A stretch of 64,000 nt of DNA from Scytalidium lignicola (lineage: Eukaryota; Ascomycota; Leotiomycetes). Positions 47,901 through 59,726 of the stretch are shown here, in pieces. Location of the stretch: NCBI GenBank assembly GCA_002812745.2, contig NCSJ02000040.1, forward strand, positions 1-64,000, in the 5' to 3' direction. Numbering within the stretch: the first letter of the stretch is position 1; every line of letters begins with the position of its first letter. The position numbers and the translations under genes are program-made. The notes under the pieces were generated by a model. The model had not been told where the DNA came from. It saw nothing but the letters and a program-made list of their open reading frames with translations, and did no database searches.

Positions 47901-49027
47901 CTTATCCACAAAGGGTATAAGGTCTTTTTAACTAGGATGATGACATTCTTCATACGTTCTGGGATCATTGTTATTACCAACAACTAGCTTGTAAATTTTA
48001 CAAGTCGATCTTGACCTACATTAGCATTGAAGAGGCTGACAATTAGAAGAATACACTTAGAAGACTGGCCTTATTGTATTTCTGGATCATTCCAAATTAC
48101 AACAAAGATTCTCTCTTTAATAGATTGGGCAAGACAACAAAGAGATCAATTATGCCTTGTCCATTCGTCTTTGGGTTGTGTAAAAGGAAGCTAGATGGTG
48201 ACGGATGGGATCGAACTAACGAATGGCAGTGGCTTTTCGGTAGAGATATATATATGCTCGGTTATCCTGAAATGCTAATAAAACAAGATGGGGAAGAAGC
48301 AGAAGTTGTTGACACCATGGATACTGTTTCCCAAGAAAGTCCGAACTACGTGATCGATTTTGGGTATGCTGTTCCATTTATCAAAGTACTAGAAATCATT
48401 GAAACTAGGTTCCAAGCTGTCAAGAACCACAAACATATTGGCCTTAAGGTAAAGGGTCATTATGAAATTGCTCACAAATGTCTCAAGGAAGGCCTTAGCA
48501 TTTAAGACCTACTTTGTGATCTTCTTCTCATGATCATGCTGATGTTCACCTCTTCTACTGAGATGCTAGCATTACTGTTGGGAAAATGGGATTTCGAAGC
48601 TGGTGCACGAAAAGACTTAGCCTACTTAGCAGTTACTCTCACTACTCGAATGCTTTGGTTCTTGTACCCTGAGTGCTTCCTATGGGAGAAGGATAATGAG
48701 ACGAGTTATTGTGTTCCAGAAATGACTCTTAAACTAGGTAACTGTTGATCGTAGGCATGATATGAACTTGGTGTTAACATGGTTGTAGAACATAAAGGTA
48801 TAAACAACCGGATTCTCTTGAAGCTCGGATGGGTTAAGTGCAGATATTATACTGATCGTAAAACGTCACAAAACAGCGAACTGTGGTTGTGGCCGAGGGA
48901 TGAGCTCTTAGAACGTCGTTTGAATATGATTTCGCAGATGGATGATGCCCTTGCATTTATTGAAGAGGTATTTGGTACTAAGGACTGGTTGGGTCAGTGC
49001 TCGGGAATTATATGTGGTATTAGTTAG
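44972..49027 (+). pseudogene. Large repeated fungal protein of unnamed family, decayed
   Basis: The 5' part (44972-45841) is well preserved. It has a basic start (MPQDERVPRKRGRHALYASK, VARRRERRRAQAAVKRAIRF), a stop near 45254, then a strongly acidic Ser/Glu/Asp-rich segment (SDEESDLEFLLEEVTEMDES). The middle (45900-48060) is AT-rich with many stops but readable: HYIPHLRLGYGKES, MLVFFPKM, then IYKVCLPNIIQYYP and HIRESYTSKVQGKVDIYYYI. The 3' part (48074-49027) is again good: MPCPFVFGLCKRKLDGDGWD, NYVIDFGYAVPFIKVLEIIE and LRKDLAYL-like segments (ARKDLAYLAVTLTTRMLWFL). I recall similar uncharacterised proteins repeated in Pezizomycotina genomes but know no domain name. Decay is concentrated in the centre. 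Confidence 0.5.
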
Positions 49028-49130
49028 ATTACTGAGTAGTGGCAGGGTGTTGGTAGCATAGATAAGTCGTCACGGAGCAGTAATAAGGCGTCTGATAGGC
49101 AGCTGCTGATAGGGAAAGTGCTCATAATCC

Positions 49131-49158
49131 TACTATTACTACTACTACTACTACTACT
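49131..49158. repeat. Trinucleotide microsatellite (TAC)n
   Basis: About nine units of TAC/ACT directly downstream of the decayed large gene. Confidence 0.9.
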
Positions 49159-49171
49159 GTTCTAATTACCA

Positions 49172-49202
49172 TCCAACCTACGACGTAGGTTGGATTTTCT
49201 AG
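49172..49202. other. Hairpin followed by CTAG, possible Helitron 3' end
   Basis: TCCAACCTAC, loop GAC, GTAGGTTGGA (49172-49194) is a perfect 10-bp stem. Four bases later comes CTAG (49199-49202). This order (hairpin, short spacer, CTRR) is the hallmark of Helitron 3' ends. Against it: the base after CTAG is C, not the T expected for A/T target insertion. A second 8-bp hairpin (GAATCTAC ATC GTAGATTC) lies at about 49237-49255. Confidence 0.4.
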
Positions 49203-49255
49203 CCCGTGCACACGTAAAGGGGTGCTCAAAAACTGTGAATCTACATCGTAGATTC

Positions 49256-49999
49256 GTGCTCTGCTCGTAAACCGGCCTGTGCACGCTTGAGGGTCGCGTC
49301 CCGTAGGTGCTCGAAGCTCTCGGTCATTGGTGATCTATATAATATCGAAAACATTGTGGACCCCCTTACGTAAGTCGTCACTTTTATTCTTCCTCTGATT
49401 GGTCTGTAAAAGCTGTTTTCACCGATATTATTGGTTATTCGCAACTGTAAGCTATACTATTTTCGTAATGTGGCCATCCAATCAACCCTTTGGCTTACAG
49501 CCTCGGTATTCTCAGGGGTTATCGATAACGTGGTATACGTAGAATATCGTACGGTTACTCACTCTCCCCTTTCTTCAGTATATCAGTTATCACACGTTTA
49601 GCTACTCGGAAACGTTACGCTCTTCAGGAACCGTGATATAATGTTGATTCCCCTTTTACGCGTCCCTTTCGATGTGCTTTTACATGTTCTTTTTGTTATG
49701 GTCCGTAAGCTTGTCTTTAATTGTAAGCTCTCCTTTACACTTCTCAACGCCTTTGAAATCATATAACTTAAAGTGATATACCTCTTAATTGTAACATCTT
49801 AATTATTAATAAAATAATGGGTAGAAGAGCTTGATATTGTGTTCCTTCTTCCTTGCCTACCGGCCATTATACGGTCTGTAAGAGAGACTGTCCTGCCGAA
49901 TACTTCCTTCGCTGACATCAAGGTGGTTTGTACAATATTTGCTCAGACTGTAAAGTATGCTACTGCTTCCTTTTATGCTTTGTACGCTTAAATACTGAC
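49256..49999. other. Spacer leading into Helitron
   Basis: No recognisable gene up to about 49990; base composition becomes AT-rich from about 49650. Confidence 0.4.
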
Positions 50000-52900
50000 G
50001 AATTGTAAGAATGTCATCGTCAAAATCAAGATCAAGCTATGCTAGGAGAGCTTGATGTAAATGCTTCACAGCAAACTCGACAGGCTTACAATACTTTACC
50101 ACCTTCAAATAAGAGAAGACGATTGAATCAATCTGTAATTCTTGTCCAACCGGTGCAATTGCACACTTCAGAGTTAATCCAGAATCATGAAACCCTTTCA
50201 ATTACCCCCCTTACTGTCGAACCTCCTTCACCTCCTCCACCTTCTCCATCTTCTTTGCTTTCTAGTACAGCCTTGAGTACAACTTCTACGAGTCCATAAG
50301 AACCTCCTCAGAGGGCAGTACAATCACGAAACGTGCCAAAAGGCTTTATATCTGTATTTCGGCTTGTTGAGCTTAATTACATAAGACGAATAAGCAATGA
50401 GTATACATACTGTAAAGTGTTACTCTAGTTAGAGGAGATGTCCATAAGTTGTTACAAGAATAGGAAATTGGATTTGGAGTTGTTTTGTAAGCTGTTTCAA
50501 CTGTTGNAAAGACTTGTTTACNAAAAGACAATTTGCGAGCAAAAGCATTTTAGTCTTAAATAAGAAGATATAACTTTACTTTTGCTTTTACATCTGTAAA
50601 CTATACTAACGACAAGTATACTGATAGTTGAGGAAGTAGCATAACTTGTTTCTTGATTCATAGTATGTTATATTATTTACAAGGACCTTTGGATTTGGCT
50701 TATTCTTCAGAAACACTTAAATTTGCTTAATTGTTCTTTTATAATTTAGATTATGCTACAAATGTTCGGTTTAATCAAAATCCTAAGTTGAATTGAATGT
50801 TATTACATGAACTTCATACTATGCTTATAAGCTGTAACCCTTTCATTTACTTATATAAAACAGCCTCTAAATATATGATTGTACAGTTAAGGCACTTTTG
50901 ACTGAGTTTGAACCTTTAAATAAAGTTAATTGAGAAAGGCACTTATTATTCAAGATGTATTAATTTCCTTATATATAATGAGATTGCTAGAATCATTCCT
51001 GAAGAATTCAGTGAATTCAGGTTTAAAGATATTGTATTAGCTAACTAGAGTGAAAGTAGTAAGATGTCTTGATTAACTTAAATTCTAGTAAGTTATGCTC
51101 TTTACATGTTATTACATTATGTATTATTATTCCCTTATAATGATTATAATTAGTATTATAGCTTAGAATATTAGGATAACAGTAAAAACAAACAATTAAC
51201 ATAACAAATGTAATTTTATTATCATTTATACCTTTGAAAAAATCAATTCTCTTTTATCTTTTATAATTACTAACTCTTTCAGCAGTATGTTGTTAATTCT
51301 TATGTATGTTGTGAAACTTATAAGCTTGATTAGCTTTATAATCATCAAAATCAGTTGTGAACTAATCTGTATCAGTTTGTACATAATACTTTATGGTTAG
51401 GAGATATAGACATAACTAAGCTAGGCTATTATATCATATTTCCTTCTACATTTGTAAGGAGTAATCATCATATACAATAGTTATTTCAAGATTCAATAGC
51501 CTTAGTATATCATTTTAAGAAACCTACATACTTTATTATTATGACTATGAATCTTAATTAACAAGAGATTTGAGATAATCTTCTCTTTAACTAGTCAATT
51601 ACAGACTGCCTTGATTTGGTTACTTATGTTTTTAAGGCTAAAAAAATCAAGTTATATAAGGAATTCAAGGTAAGAGCTTTTAGCCTTTAAGAAGGTTACT
51701 GTTTTACAATCGAATATCAAAAACATGATTTACCTCATATATACTTCATTTTATTCATTAAATACTATGTAGTTAAACTTACTCTGGATTATATTAATAA
51801 ACTTATCTGTGTAAAGATACTAAATCCATCTTGTGATCCTTATGATGTTCTACAAGATTTAGTAATCAAATACATAACACATAGTATATACAGTCTAGAT
51901 TACCCTCAAAATCCTTGTATAAAGTGTAAAACAACTGTTGAATTACTTTATTGTTCAAAGTACTTTCTAAAGAAGTTTACAAACATTATTATTATTTCTG
52001 AAGATGGATATTTATTATACTATTATAAGGATGATGGTTAGATGTATATAGATAAATTAAACACTTCTAGCTAGCTGATTACAAGTAACAACTATTAGAT
52101 TATTCTTTACAACTTGTACTTACTCTAAAAGTTCAACTGTTATCTTAACGTTAAGTTATATAGTATAATACAAGTTGTAAAGTATATTTACAAATACGTT
52201 TACAAAGGTTATGATTGTTCTACTGTTGTAGTTAAAAATTAGTAGGATGAGATTAAGCAATATATTCAAGTGTGTTATATTAACCTTATAGAAGTTATTG
52301 TTTGATTGATGGAATATTCAACTTATCAAGAGTAGCTATTGATAATACACTTATTTATATACCTTCTAAAAGAACATACAATTACTTTCAAGGATAATAT
52401 AGAACTAGATCAGATTGTGAATATAGTTGAAAACTCTTACTTTAAACTAATAGCCTTTTTCAAGTATAATTCAGAGGATAATTATACTGACTTAGATCTT
52501 GTAAAATGCATTTATAATAATAGTTTTATATGCAGTTATAAGTTCTTATATTAAGAGTTTCTTAATCACTTTATGTAGGATGGAAAGCTCAAGGTTTAGA
52601 AGGATTATAAACAAGGTTAAGCAATAAGCTATATGTATCATTGTAGCTTAGTACATAAGGAGAGATATTATTTACAACTCTTATTTATACATGTTTATAG
52701 CTTAAAGTCATTTGAGAAGTTGTATATAGTTAATGACATATAATACTCTACATATTATACAGTATATATTGTTAAAGGTTTAGTTGATGATAATTAAGAA
52801 TGGTTTTCTTACTTTGAAGAGGTAATTTAGTTTGATTCAAGAAGTAGTTTATGGATTATATTCCTAATTAGCCTATGAGTATAATTAATCAGCAAGCTTG

Positions 52901-54566
52901 TAACTGTATAAGAGTGTTTTAAGGTTTAGATATATGATGATTTATAGTATTATTTAAAGTTTCTTCATAATGCAAGATTCTTATTAGTATTACAAAACCT
53001 TGAGTGTGATTACAAATTGTATTTACTTAACAAGAAATTATATAATCTCCAGAGAACTCTTGTACACTTTTGTATGCTTATGCCTTGTTTTGATTAGTCT
53101 TTGCTTAATTCTATTGAACTTATATATAATTCTATACAAGAAGAGTCTTTGGCTATTAATATACAAGATCAACTGAACAGTGACCAATGTCAGTATTTTG
53201 ATATCATTATTACAATGATTGAAAACAAGTTGCAAACTGCTTATTTCTATTTGCAAGAGCTTGGAGGAACTAGCAAGACCTTTTTTTACAAGATTATATG
53301 CTATTACTTTTGTAGATTAAGCAAGAATATGTTATGTATAGCTTTTACAAGCATTGTTATACTTTTGCTTCTAAGAGGTTGTACAACTTATTCTCAATTT
53401 CGAATACTAATTCAATTAAATGAATTGTCTATAAGCATAATTGTAAAGAAGAATAAGCTAATGGCTATAATCTGTAAAGTAGATCTGATTATATAGGATG
53501 AAGTTCTTATGTAATATAAGTATTGCTTTAAGGTTGTTCACTGGTTGTTATGTGATTTACAATCTGTAAAAGGCTAGAACCTTTTGTTTAAAAGCGTTCT
53601 TGTTATCCTTGGTGGTGATTTCGCTTAGATTTTGCTGGTAGTAGTAAAAGGAACTTGAGCAGATATTGTTTGCACTTGTTTACAACACTCCTTTATATAA
53701 CCTTGCTTAAAGAAGTTATGATTAACTATCAATATGTATATATAGCCTGGAGACAGAGAAGTTGACTTTGTTCAGTGGATTAGGTTATTACCTTATAATA
53801 CAACCTTGAATAGGCTTGTTTCCATTCTAGATAAGGTTTTTAAACATGTTAACTTGAATAAGTTACTCAGGAGTATATACTTTATATCTTTGCTTGAATG
53901 TACTTCTACTGAATTTGATGCTTTTCGCAGTAGAGCTTTATTTATAACGTTGAATTATACGGTGAAGGAGTTGAATATGGAGGTTTTAAAGTGGTTTCCA
54001 GGAGTTAAGTATTCTTACATATCTGTAGATTCAACTGATGTAAACGAACAGGATAATGGTTTACACTAATACCTTGTAGAAATATTACAATTGATTGAAC
54101 TCTTATATTTATCCTCTTCTGAGCTTATACTGAAGGTTAACATCTTGGTAATGTTGATGTACAACTTATATCCTGTTAAAGGGTTGTGTAATAGTAGTTG
54201 AATAGTTATAACCACTTTATAAGTGTATATGATCAAGGGTTAGCTGTTAAAAGGTGATTTTAACAGTTAGAAATGTACAATTCCTTGAATTAAGCTCTTT
54301 TCTAACAAGGTTGATCTGCTGTTTACACTTAACTGTAAGTAATTCCCCCTTTAAGTATATTTTGCTATGACTATAAACAAAGCTTAAGGCTAATCATTTG
54401 ACAGAGTTGGCCTTGATCTACATAGCCTTGTCTTTACACATGGTCAGTTTTATGTAATAATCTTTTGAACTACTTTTGTAAGAGGTTTATCCATTCTTTT
54501 GCTAGAAGAAGTTATTACAACTACTAATGTGGTATATCTTGAAGTTCTAAACGATCTTATGGTTTA
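50000..54566 (+). pseudogene. Helitron Rep-helicase, decayed
   Basis: Rolling-circle transposon protein. From the start: a basic, then Pro/Ser-rich leader (to about 50300); a Cys-containing YCKVLLWLEE-like block near 50410; MLISCNPFIYLYKTASKY near 50820; NEIARIIPEEFSEF near 50980; the Helitron N-terminal/Rep part with ITDCLDLVTYVFKAKKIKLY near 51600 and IEYQKHDLPHIYFILF near 51705 (second His of the HxH motif is Tyr); FNCYLNVK and VVKYIYKYVYKGYD near 52130-52215. PIF1-type helicase follows: QELGGTSKTFFYK near 53255 (Walker A Gly now Ser), FRSRALFITLNYTVKELN near 53920, FAMTINKAQGQSFDRVGLDL near 54360 and THGQFYV. Dozens of stops occupy Gln/Trp/Arg sites. Element ends are uncertain. Confidence 0.85.
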
Positions 54567-54829
54567 ATATTTACGTATATTACAATTCAGAACATTTTAG
54601 GAGTATAAGGGAAAGGGAAAAAGAAAATCAATTCTATAATACACTTTAATTAGGACTCTTTATAGGATTTCACTCCTTCTCTTCGTCACTGGCTATAGCT
54701 AGTGTAGTTAATTCCATTTGGAGCTAGGCTCGACAGTACTTCTGCTCAGAACAAGTCATCTTTACAACCTCCAAGACATAGTCTTGGAATGTCTTTGTAA
54801 GATTATGTAGCCTTTTGGCTAGGAGGGGG
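54567..54829. other. Spacer, composition rises
   Basis: Transition from the AT-rich Helitron to GC-normal DNA near 54660. No gene seen. Confidence 0.4.
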
Positions 54830-55488
54830 CCGGCAGGAGCAAGAGCGGGAGCGGGAGCAGGAGCAAGGGCAGGAACAGCAAGGCCAGCTTTCAAACAGTT
54901 AGTTACAGTTTGTACAGCTTAGGGAAGAGATTACTTACCACTACTAGGTTGGAATGAACCAACCGGACCAATTAAGGCCGGCGCAACATGACGAGGACCA
55001 CTAGGGCCAGGGGCAGGAGCAGGAGCACCAAGAGAGCCACCAAAGTTATTAGCTAGGGCCATGCCTGGAATGACAGGAGCCAGGACTTGTGCTGCAATTT
55101 AGGCGGCTTGGAGATTGTTGTACACTATTTGGTTAGCCTTTTACAGTCTGTAAATGGGTAGAATATGTCACTTACAATGCCTGATGCTGCACCGGGAGCC
55201 AGAAGAATTGTAATAACAATTACAACAACTACCACCAAACAGACCAGGAACCACCACACAAGCTGTCCATGGGCCACAGCCCGATTCACAATGACGGCAT
55301 ACAGCTACCCTGACGTTCTCAACTCCTTGAATCTGGCCTATGAAGGCCTCATCATTTTGGATACGGCCCCCATTAAAAGCACGACCAGCGCGCAAGACGG
55401 GAACATGTACAGCTGGCATTGGAGCCAGTTGCTGGACGGAAACGGTGTTACGGAGTGTAACACCCGAAATGGTAACGGAGTTAGACAT
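54830..55488 (-). pseudogene. DUF3716-type cysteine-rich protein gene
   Basis: Starts MSNSVTISGVTLRNTVSVQQ at 55488 and contains the DUF3716 signature: CRHCESGCGPWTACVVVPG then CCNCYYNSSGSRCSI (four paired Cys, probably metal-binding; function unknown). The first open frame stops at 55168. Downstream on the same strand GMALANNFGGSLGAPAPAPG and RHVAPALIGPVGSFQPSS continue in readable form but with stops, then an Ala/Pro repeat encoded by the GGAGCA/GGAGCG minisatellite at about 54835-54885. The family usually has such a low-complexity tail, so this is one gene damaged after its Cys domain, or a multi-exon gene whose introns I cannot place. The overlapping + frame at 55165-55521 is its shadow. 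Confidence 0.6.
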
Positions 55489-55879
55489 GATGATGGTGAT
55501 GGCGATGGTGGTTTGGGGTAGTAGTAGTAGTTGTAAGTGCCAAAGAAAGAAGATTTAGGAGATGGTTTAGAGGTGGCAATATATAACTTTACAGTTAATA
55601 GCAATCTGATTTCATTGTCTTTATTCACATATTAGCACGTCAATAAAGCTACGACTTACGGTTCTATTCAGAGTTGATTCTTTGTATTGTAGTAGTACTA
55701 AGAATAGCTATGGTTATATTGTTGAAAGAGAACCGAGGTTATCGCTCCTTTTGTCATACTAAACTAAAATAACTTCTTTTACGGTTCGTTACAGTCAAAT
55801 CCATTGTTATATCACTATTTTAGGGCCGTACAAAGGAGGTGGTTGAAAGAAAGGGAGGCTGATTATGTAATGAGATATC
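55489..55879. other. Upstream spacer of DUF3716 gene
   Basis: Contains a short GATGGT-type repeat at about 55485-55515. No gene. Confidence 0.4.
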
Positions 55880-55950
55880 ACGTGCACTAAGGGTGCGAAG
55901 CACCCCCACCTACGAGCGGAGCGAGTAGCAAGCTTTGCTTGTTTCTAATT
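55880..55950. repeat. Cluster of short hairpins, shared with 63565-63610
   Basis: Three adjacent imperfect palindromes: GGGTGCGAAGCACCC, CTACGAGCGGAGCGAGTAG and CAAGCTTTGCTTG. The last is followed by TTTCTAA then T, the order expected at a Helitron 3' end. The segment CACCTACGAG...AGCAAGC recurs at 63580-63605 with several transitions, so it belongs to a repeated element. Confidence 0.55.
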
Positions 55951-56659
55951 GTTCATTTTTTAAAAGAACTGGAAACACAATTTAATAACTGTCCTACAAG
56001 GAGAAAAGTACTTAGATGAACTGTATACGGAACACTAACTACACCACGATGTTTTGAGTGCACGTGTTACCTTAGTTTCATTCATTTCCTTTTGAATATT
56101 TCTTTCGTCTGCTACCGTTGGTTGTTTTGCTACTGGTACAGTCCTGAGATATCGCGCTCTGGCTAGAGATGTTCTCTGCTTGAAGACAAACTACTGTATT
56201 TATAAAAGTGTTGAATTAGGGCACAGTGCAAAAGCATGTACGTAATATGGGGTTACTCAGAATATATTGTGGTATTGTAGTAGCTACGTACAGTAAAGCT
56301 AACTACTAGAAAGGGAAGTCACGTGTAATAGGCGAGACGTGGTGCCTGAGGTGGCAACTAGGATATCACAACAAAAAGTATCTCCAATATTATTTGCCTG
56401 TAGAAGAAGGCAGCAATGCGGAGAGCCCCGGAGTCTCGCCTAGCCGTAGCGAGCTTAGCACAAAGAGCTTTCTTCTAGTGCCGAGCTTCCCCACGATTAC
56501 TAACGCAAAGGCACTTGACAGATTTTCTTATTGTGTTTTCCCAGCATTTCCTTATTCTCATCATTGCTGTATTTCGGGACATCGCATATACACAATTTCA
56601 AACAAGAAGATCGTGTTGATCGTCTTTAGCATATTGCCAAAGTCGGATGGGCGCCCCAT
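55951..56659. other. Intergenic, upstream of regulator gene
   Basis: A 91-codon open frame at 56394-56669 overlaps the next gene's start in another frame and is not convincing. No other gene is seen. Confidence 0.45.
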
Positions 56660-59332
56660 ATGCTGCTAGGTGCTCCATTGCCCAGGAGGCGCAGGGTATC
56701 CCTAGCCTGCACAGCATGCAGAAGCAGAAAGTCTCGAGTGAGTGGTCCCATTAATTCAAGGCTACGTTGGCCCACTTGAAGTTAAACAAATTGACACTGT
56801 TTGGTCTGTTTAGTGCGATGGGGTCCGACCTAGCTGCACTCCCTGCCTCCGCCATACATTCAAATGCGTGTACGAGGAGCCTTCCAAAAGCTCTCTCCCC
56901 ACCCACGGCCATCAAGGGTTTGTAATTGTCTTAAAAAATCTTTTACTATCAATAGATATTAACATTGCCGGTACTGAAAAGCTCGCGTGCCCAGCTCGAG
57001 CAAAGGGTTAGAGATCTGGAGGCGAGGTTAATGTCAACCTCTCCTTCCTATCCAACCCATGGTATTGCGTCCACTCACACAACTCCTCAACCTGGGTCGA
57101 ATTCTAGTACTGCAGAAGATAGCGAGATCCAAGATAGTCAACTCCCAACTTCAGCCCCTGTTGACACACTGGCAACAGGAGCATTCGATCAATTTCCTGC
57201 AGAGAATATTGGATATTTTGGTACGATTCCTTGAGATTGTATTCCACTGATAGATTACTTACCCAGTAACAAGGGCCCAGTTCAAATCACTTTCTTTTTG
57301 GCTCTTTGTCTAATCACTTCGCTGCAAGTGTGCGCCTTCAAACTCGACATAACAATCAGGTCGTTCTCCCGCCAATATTGAACCGGGATGTTACGTCATC
57401 ACAACAACCTCCTCCTCAAGAAGTGAATCGTAATCAGTATCGGCTAAATTTTGACCCCAAGCCTAAAGTGGCTGATATTTGGGAACTTCCTGACAATGAT
57501 GCTGGTATCAGCTTAATCAATCGATTTTTCATCACTGTTGGTTCCGTTATTCCTTGTGTCGATCAGTCAGGACTACTAGCAAAGTTTTCCGAAAGATCGC
57601 AGGGAAATGAACATCGTTCACGTCCATTATGGGCGCTATTAAATATTATATTTGCTCATGCATCAATTGGGTTAGTTGATAGGGATCCATCCCCTTTTTA
57701 TCTTCGAACGCTAGACCTTCTAGACGAGCAGACTCTCCGCGGATCAAGTCTAGAATTAGGTAAATCTTTTCTTAATTTCCACTATTGAAGACAATCATAG
57801 TCTGACTGACTCGTTAAAGTTCAAGCGTTAATATTTCTGGCAAATTTTCAACAGAATAACCAACGATCAATAGCTAGCTGGACGTTCCATGCACTTGCCG
57901 TCAAAGCTACATTTCAGTTGGGACTTCACTCAGTGCTATCGTATCAGAACCTTACTTCCGAGGAGAGTGAAATGAGAAAGAGAATATGGTATGCTGTTGT
58001 AAATCAAGATAGGTAATATAACCCTGCAATCCCCTTTGTATGTATGCTAACAATCTCCAGATCCCTTGCCGCCGGGCTAGGCCGACCTTCTCTAATTCCA
58101 TCGCAGTATGTTCGAGTCAGCTTGCCTCAGGTTCCAGATCTGAACGTGAGCAGAACAACTAGTCTAGCGACATATTCGACTGACAGCATGATCTACTTCA
58201 ACCAACTTATGTGAGCGCACCCATAATATCTTGTACACCTTATGAAGCACGCACTAACATTTACAAGTTCTCTTCAATCAATAAAAAGTACTATTTTAGA
58301 TTCGATATACGACAACAACTTAGGGTCTGCTGATATGCCATCTTCTCAGGAATTGGCCATCAAACGTCTTCAACTCATGTGGCAACTTTTCCAATGGAAA
58401 GAGAGTACCTCAACATTCTACAACATTCTCTCGGAGAGTGATATACATTTATTGACCACATCATTAATTGATAGAAATCGCTTCCAAATTATCTTATCTA
58501 TCCATTATCATTGCACCGTCATACTAGTTAATGGTCCTATCTTAGACGCATTTCTCAAAGATCTTAGCAAAGATATTCCAAACGTAGCCAGTTCTGCATT
58601 GTTATTGGAATCAATGGTTCCAGCCATTAAAGATGATCTTTCCGCCACCACCTGCTTACAAATCATCATAGAGCATATTACTAACCATAGCGATTCATTC
58701 ATTGACCGTAATGGACTATGGTGGACATGCAATTACTCACGTAAGATGACCTCTTACCTTGACACTTGTTGGTGGATTAAACTATTTGATTGCAAGTGTT
58801 AACATTCTGTAGTATTTACCATCAGTCTTCATCTATTTGGAATATTGATGGCGTGTAGAATCCAGGAAGATGTGTTCCATCACCAACAAATCAGTATACC
58901 GGAAGTTCGATCACTACTGCTTAGGAGTTTGAACACACTAGACATTGTAGGGCGGAAGAGTTTGATGAGCTGCAAAGCTCGACATTGTTTGATGGGGTTT
59001 TTGGAGGTCTTTGATGCTTTGAGTAAGTTGTGCGAATCTCAATCGCAAAGACTGGATAGTTTTAGATATTACCTAGCCTCAACGTGCTAACCCATGTATG
59101 ATCATTAGCATCTCAACAGCAGGAAGCCTTTGCGAGTACGAATACCGATGAGAGCCGAGAACTTATAACGCCAGGGATGTCGTCCTTCATTTCTCAGTTA
59201 AATGAGGCTGATCCATTGGGTAACTATTTTGCAGACTACATCACACAATCGGCAGATAATTTCCTTTTTCAGTACAGTCAGAACGTATATCTAGATGGCG
59301 ACCTTAGTATGCTAGAAAATATCGACCTGTAA
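56660..59332 (+). CDS. Zn2Cys6 transcription factor with fungal-specific domain, 9 exons, 728 aa
   Basis: Nuclear DNA-binding regulator. Exons 56660-56737, 56814-56921, 56956-57220, 57274-57759, 57820-58012, 58061-58210, 58268-58740, 58813-59022 and 59109-59332 close in frame. The zinc cluster is split by intron 1: CTACRSRK then SRCDGVRPSCTPC and LRHTFKC, giving Cys spacing 2-6-6-2-6. A coiled-coil (AQLEQRVRDLEARLMS) follows, then the regulatory domain PF04082 type: DIWELPDNDAGISLINRFF, VQALIFLANFQQNNQRSIAS, FHALAVKATFQLGLHS, RKRIWYAVVNQDRSLAAGLG, and late GLWWTCNYS with SLHLFGIL. ATG 56660 is in good context right before the Cys cluster. The target genes are unknown; the nearby SDR gene is a candidate. 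Confidence 0.9.
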
Positions 59333-59726
59333 TAAAAAGGGCGTAGATCGTAGGGTCACACGAACTTAAACAGTTGGGTTTGAAACAAAAGAATCAATTG
59401 TAATATTACAGTAATACATTGCTGCAAAATCAAATCTCTTGTAATTGCCTCCCTTTATAGTAGTAGTACATATCAAGATGCTGTCAGATGATCGAATTAA
59501 TATGACGAATAACTACCATTGACAAACTTTTAACTAATCTAAACTAACATTTAATTAATTAGCTATTAGATTTTAATTAAACTACTAGTTGTTAAGTATG
59601 TAATACATATTATTGCAACCACGTTTCATCAATTACAACAGTTGTAACCGATATTAGTAATTTTGATGTGCATTTAAGTGTGACCATTTAATTGAAGTAA
59701 AATGACAAAATTATTCTACCAAACTC
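59333..59726. other. Intergenic, contains relic of the MITE tip
   Basis: About 59668-59682 reads TGTGCATTTAAGTGT, identical to the tip theme of the MITE at 22966-23298; no second end is seen. 59500-59650 is AT-rich. Confidence 0.5.

Noticed and set aside
55165..55521. 118-codon + strand open frame
   Set aside because: It is the antisense shadow of the DUF3716 Cys domain, which has the recognisable motif on the minus strand.
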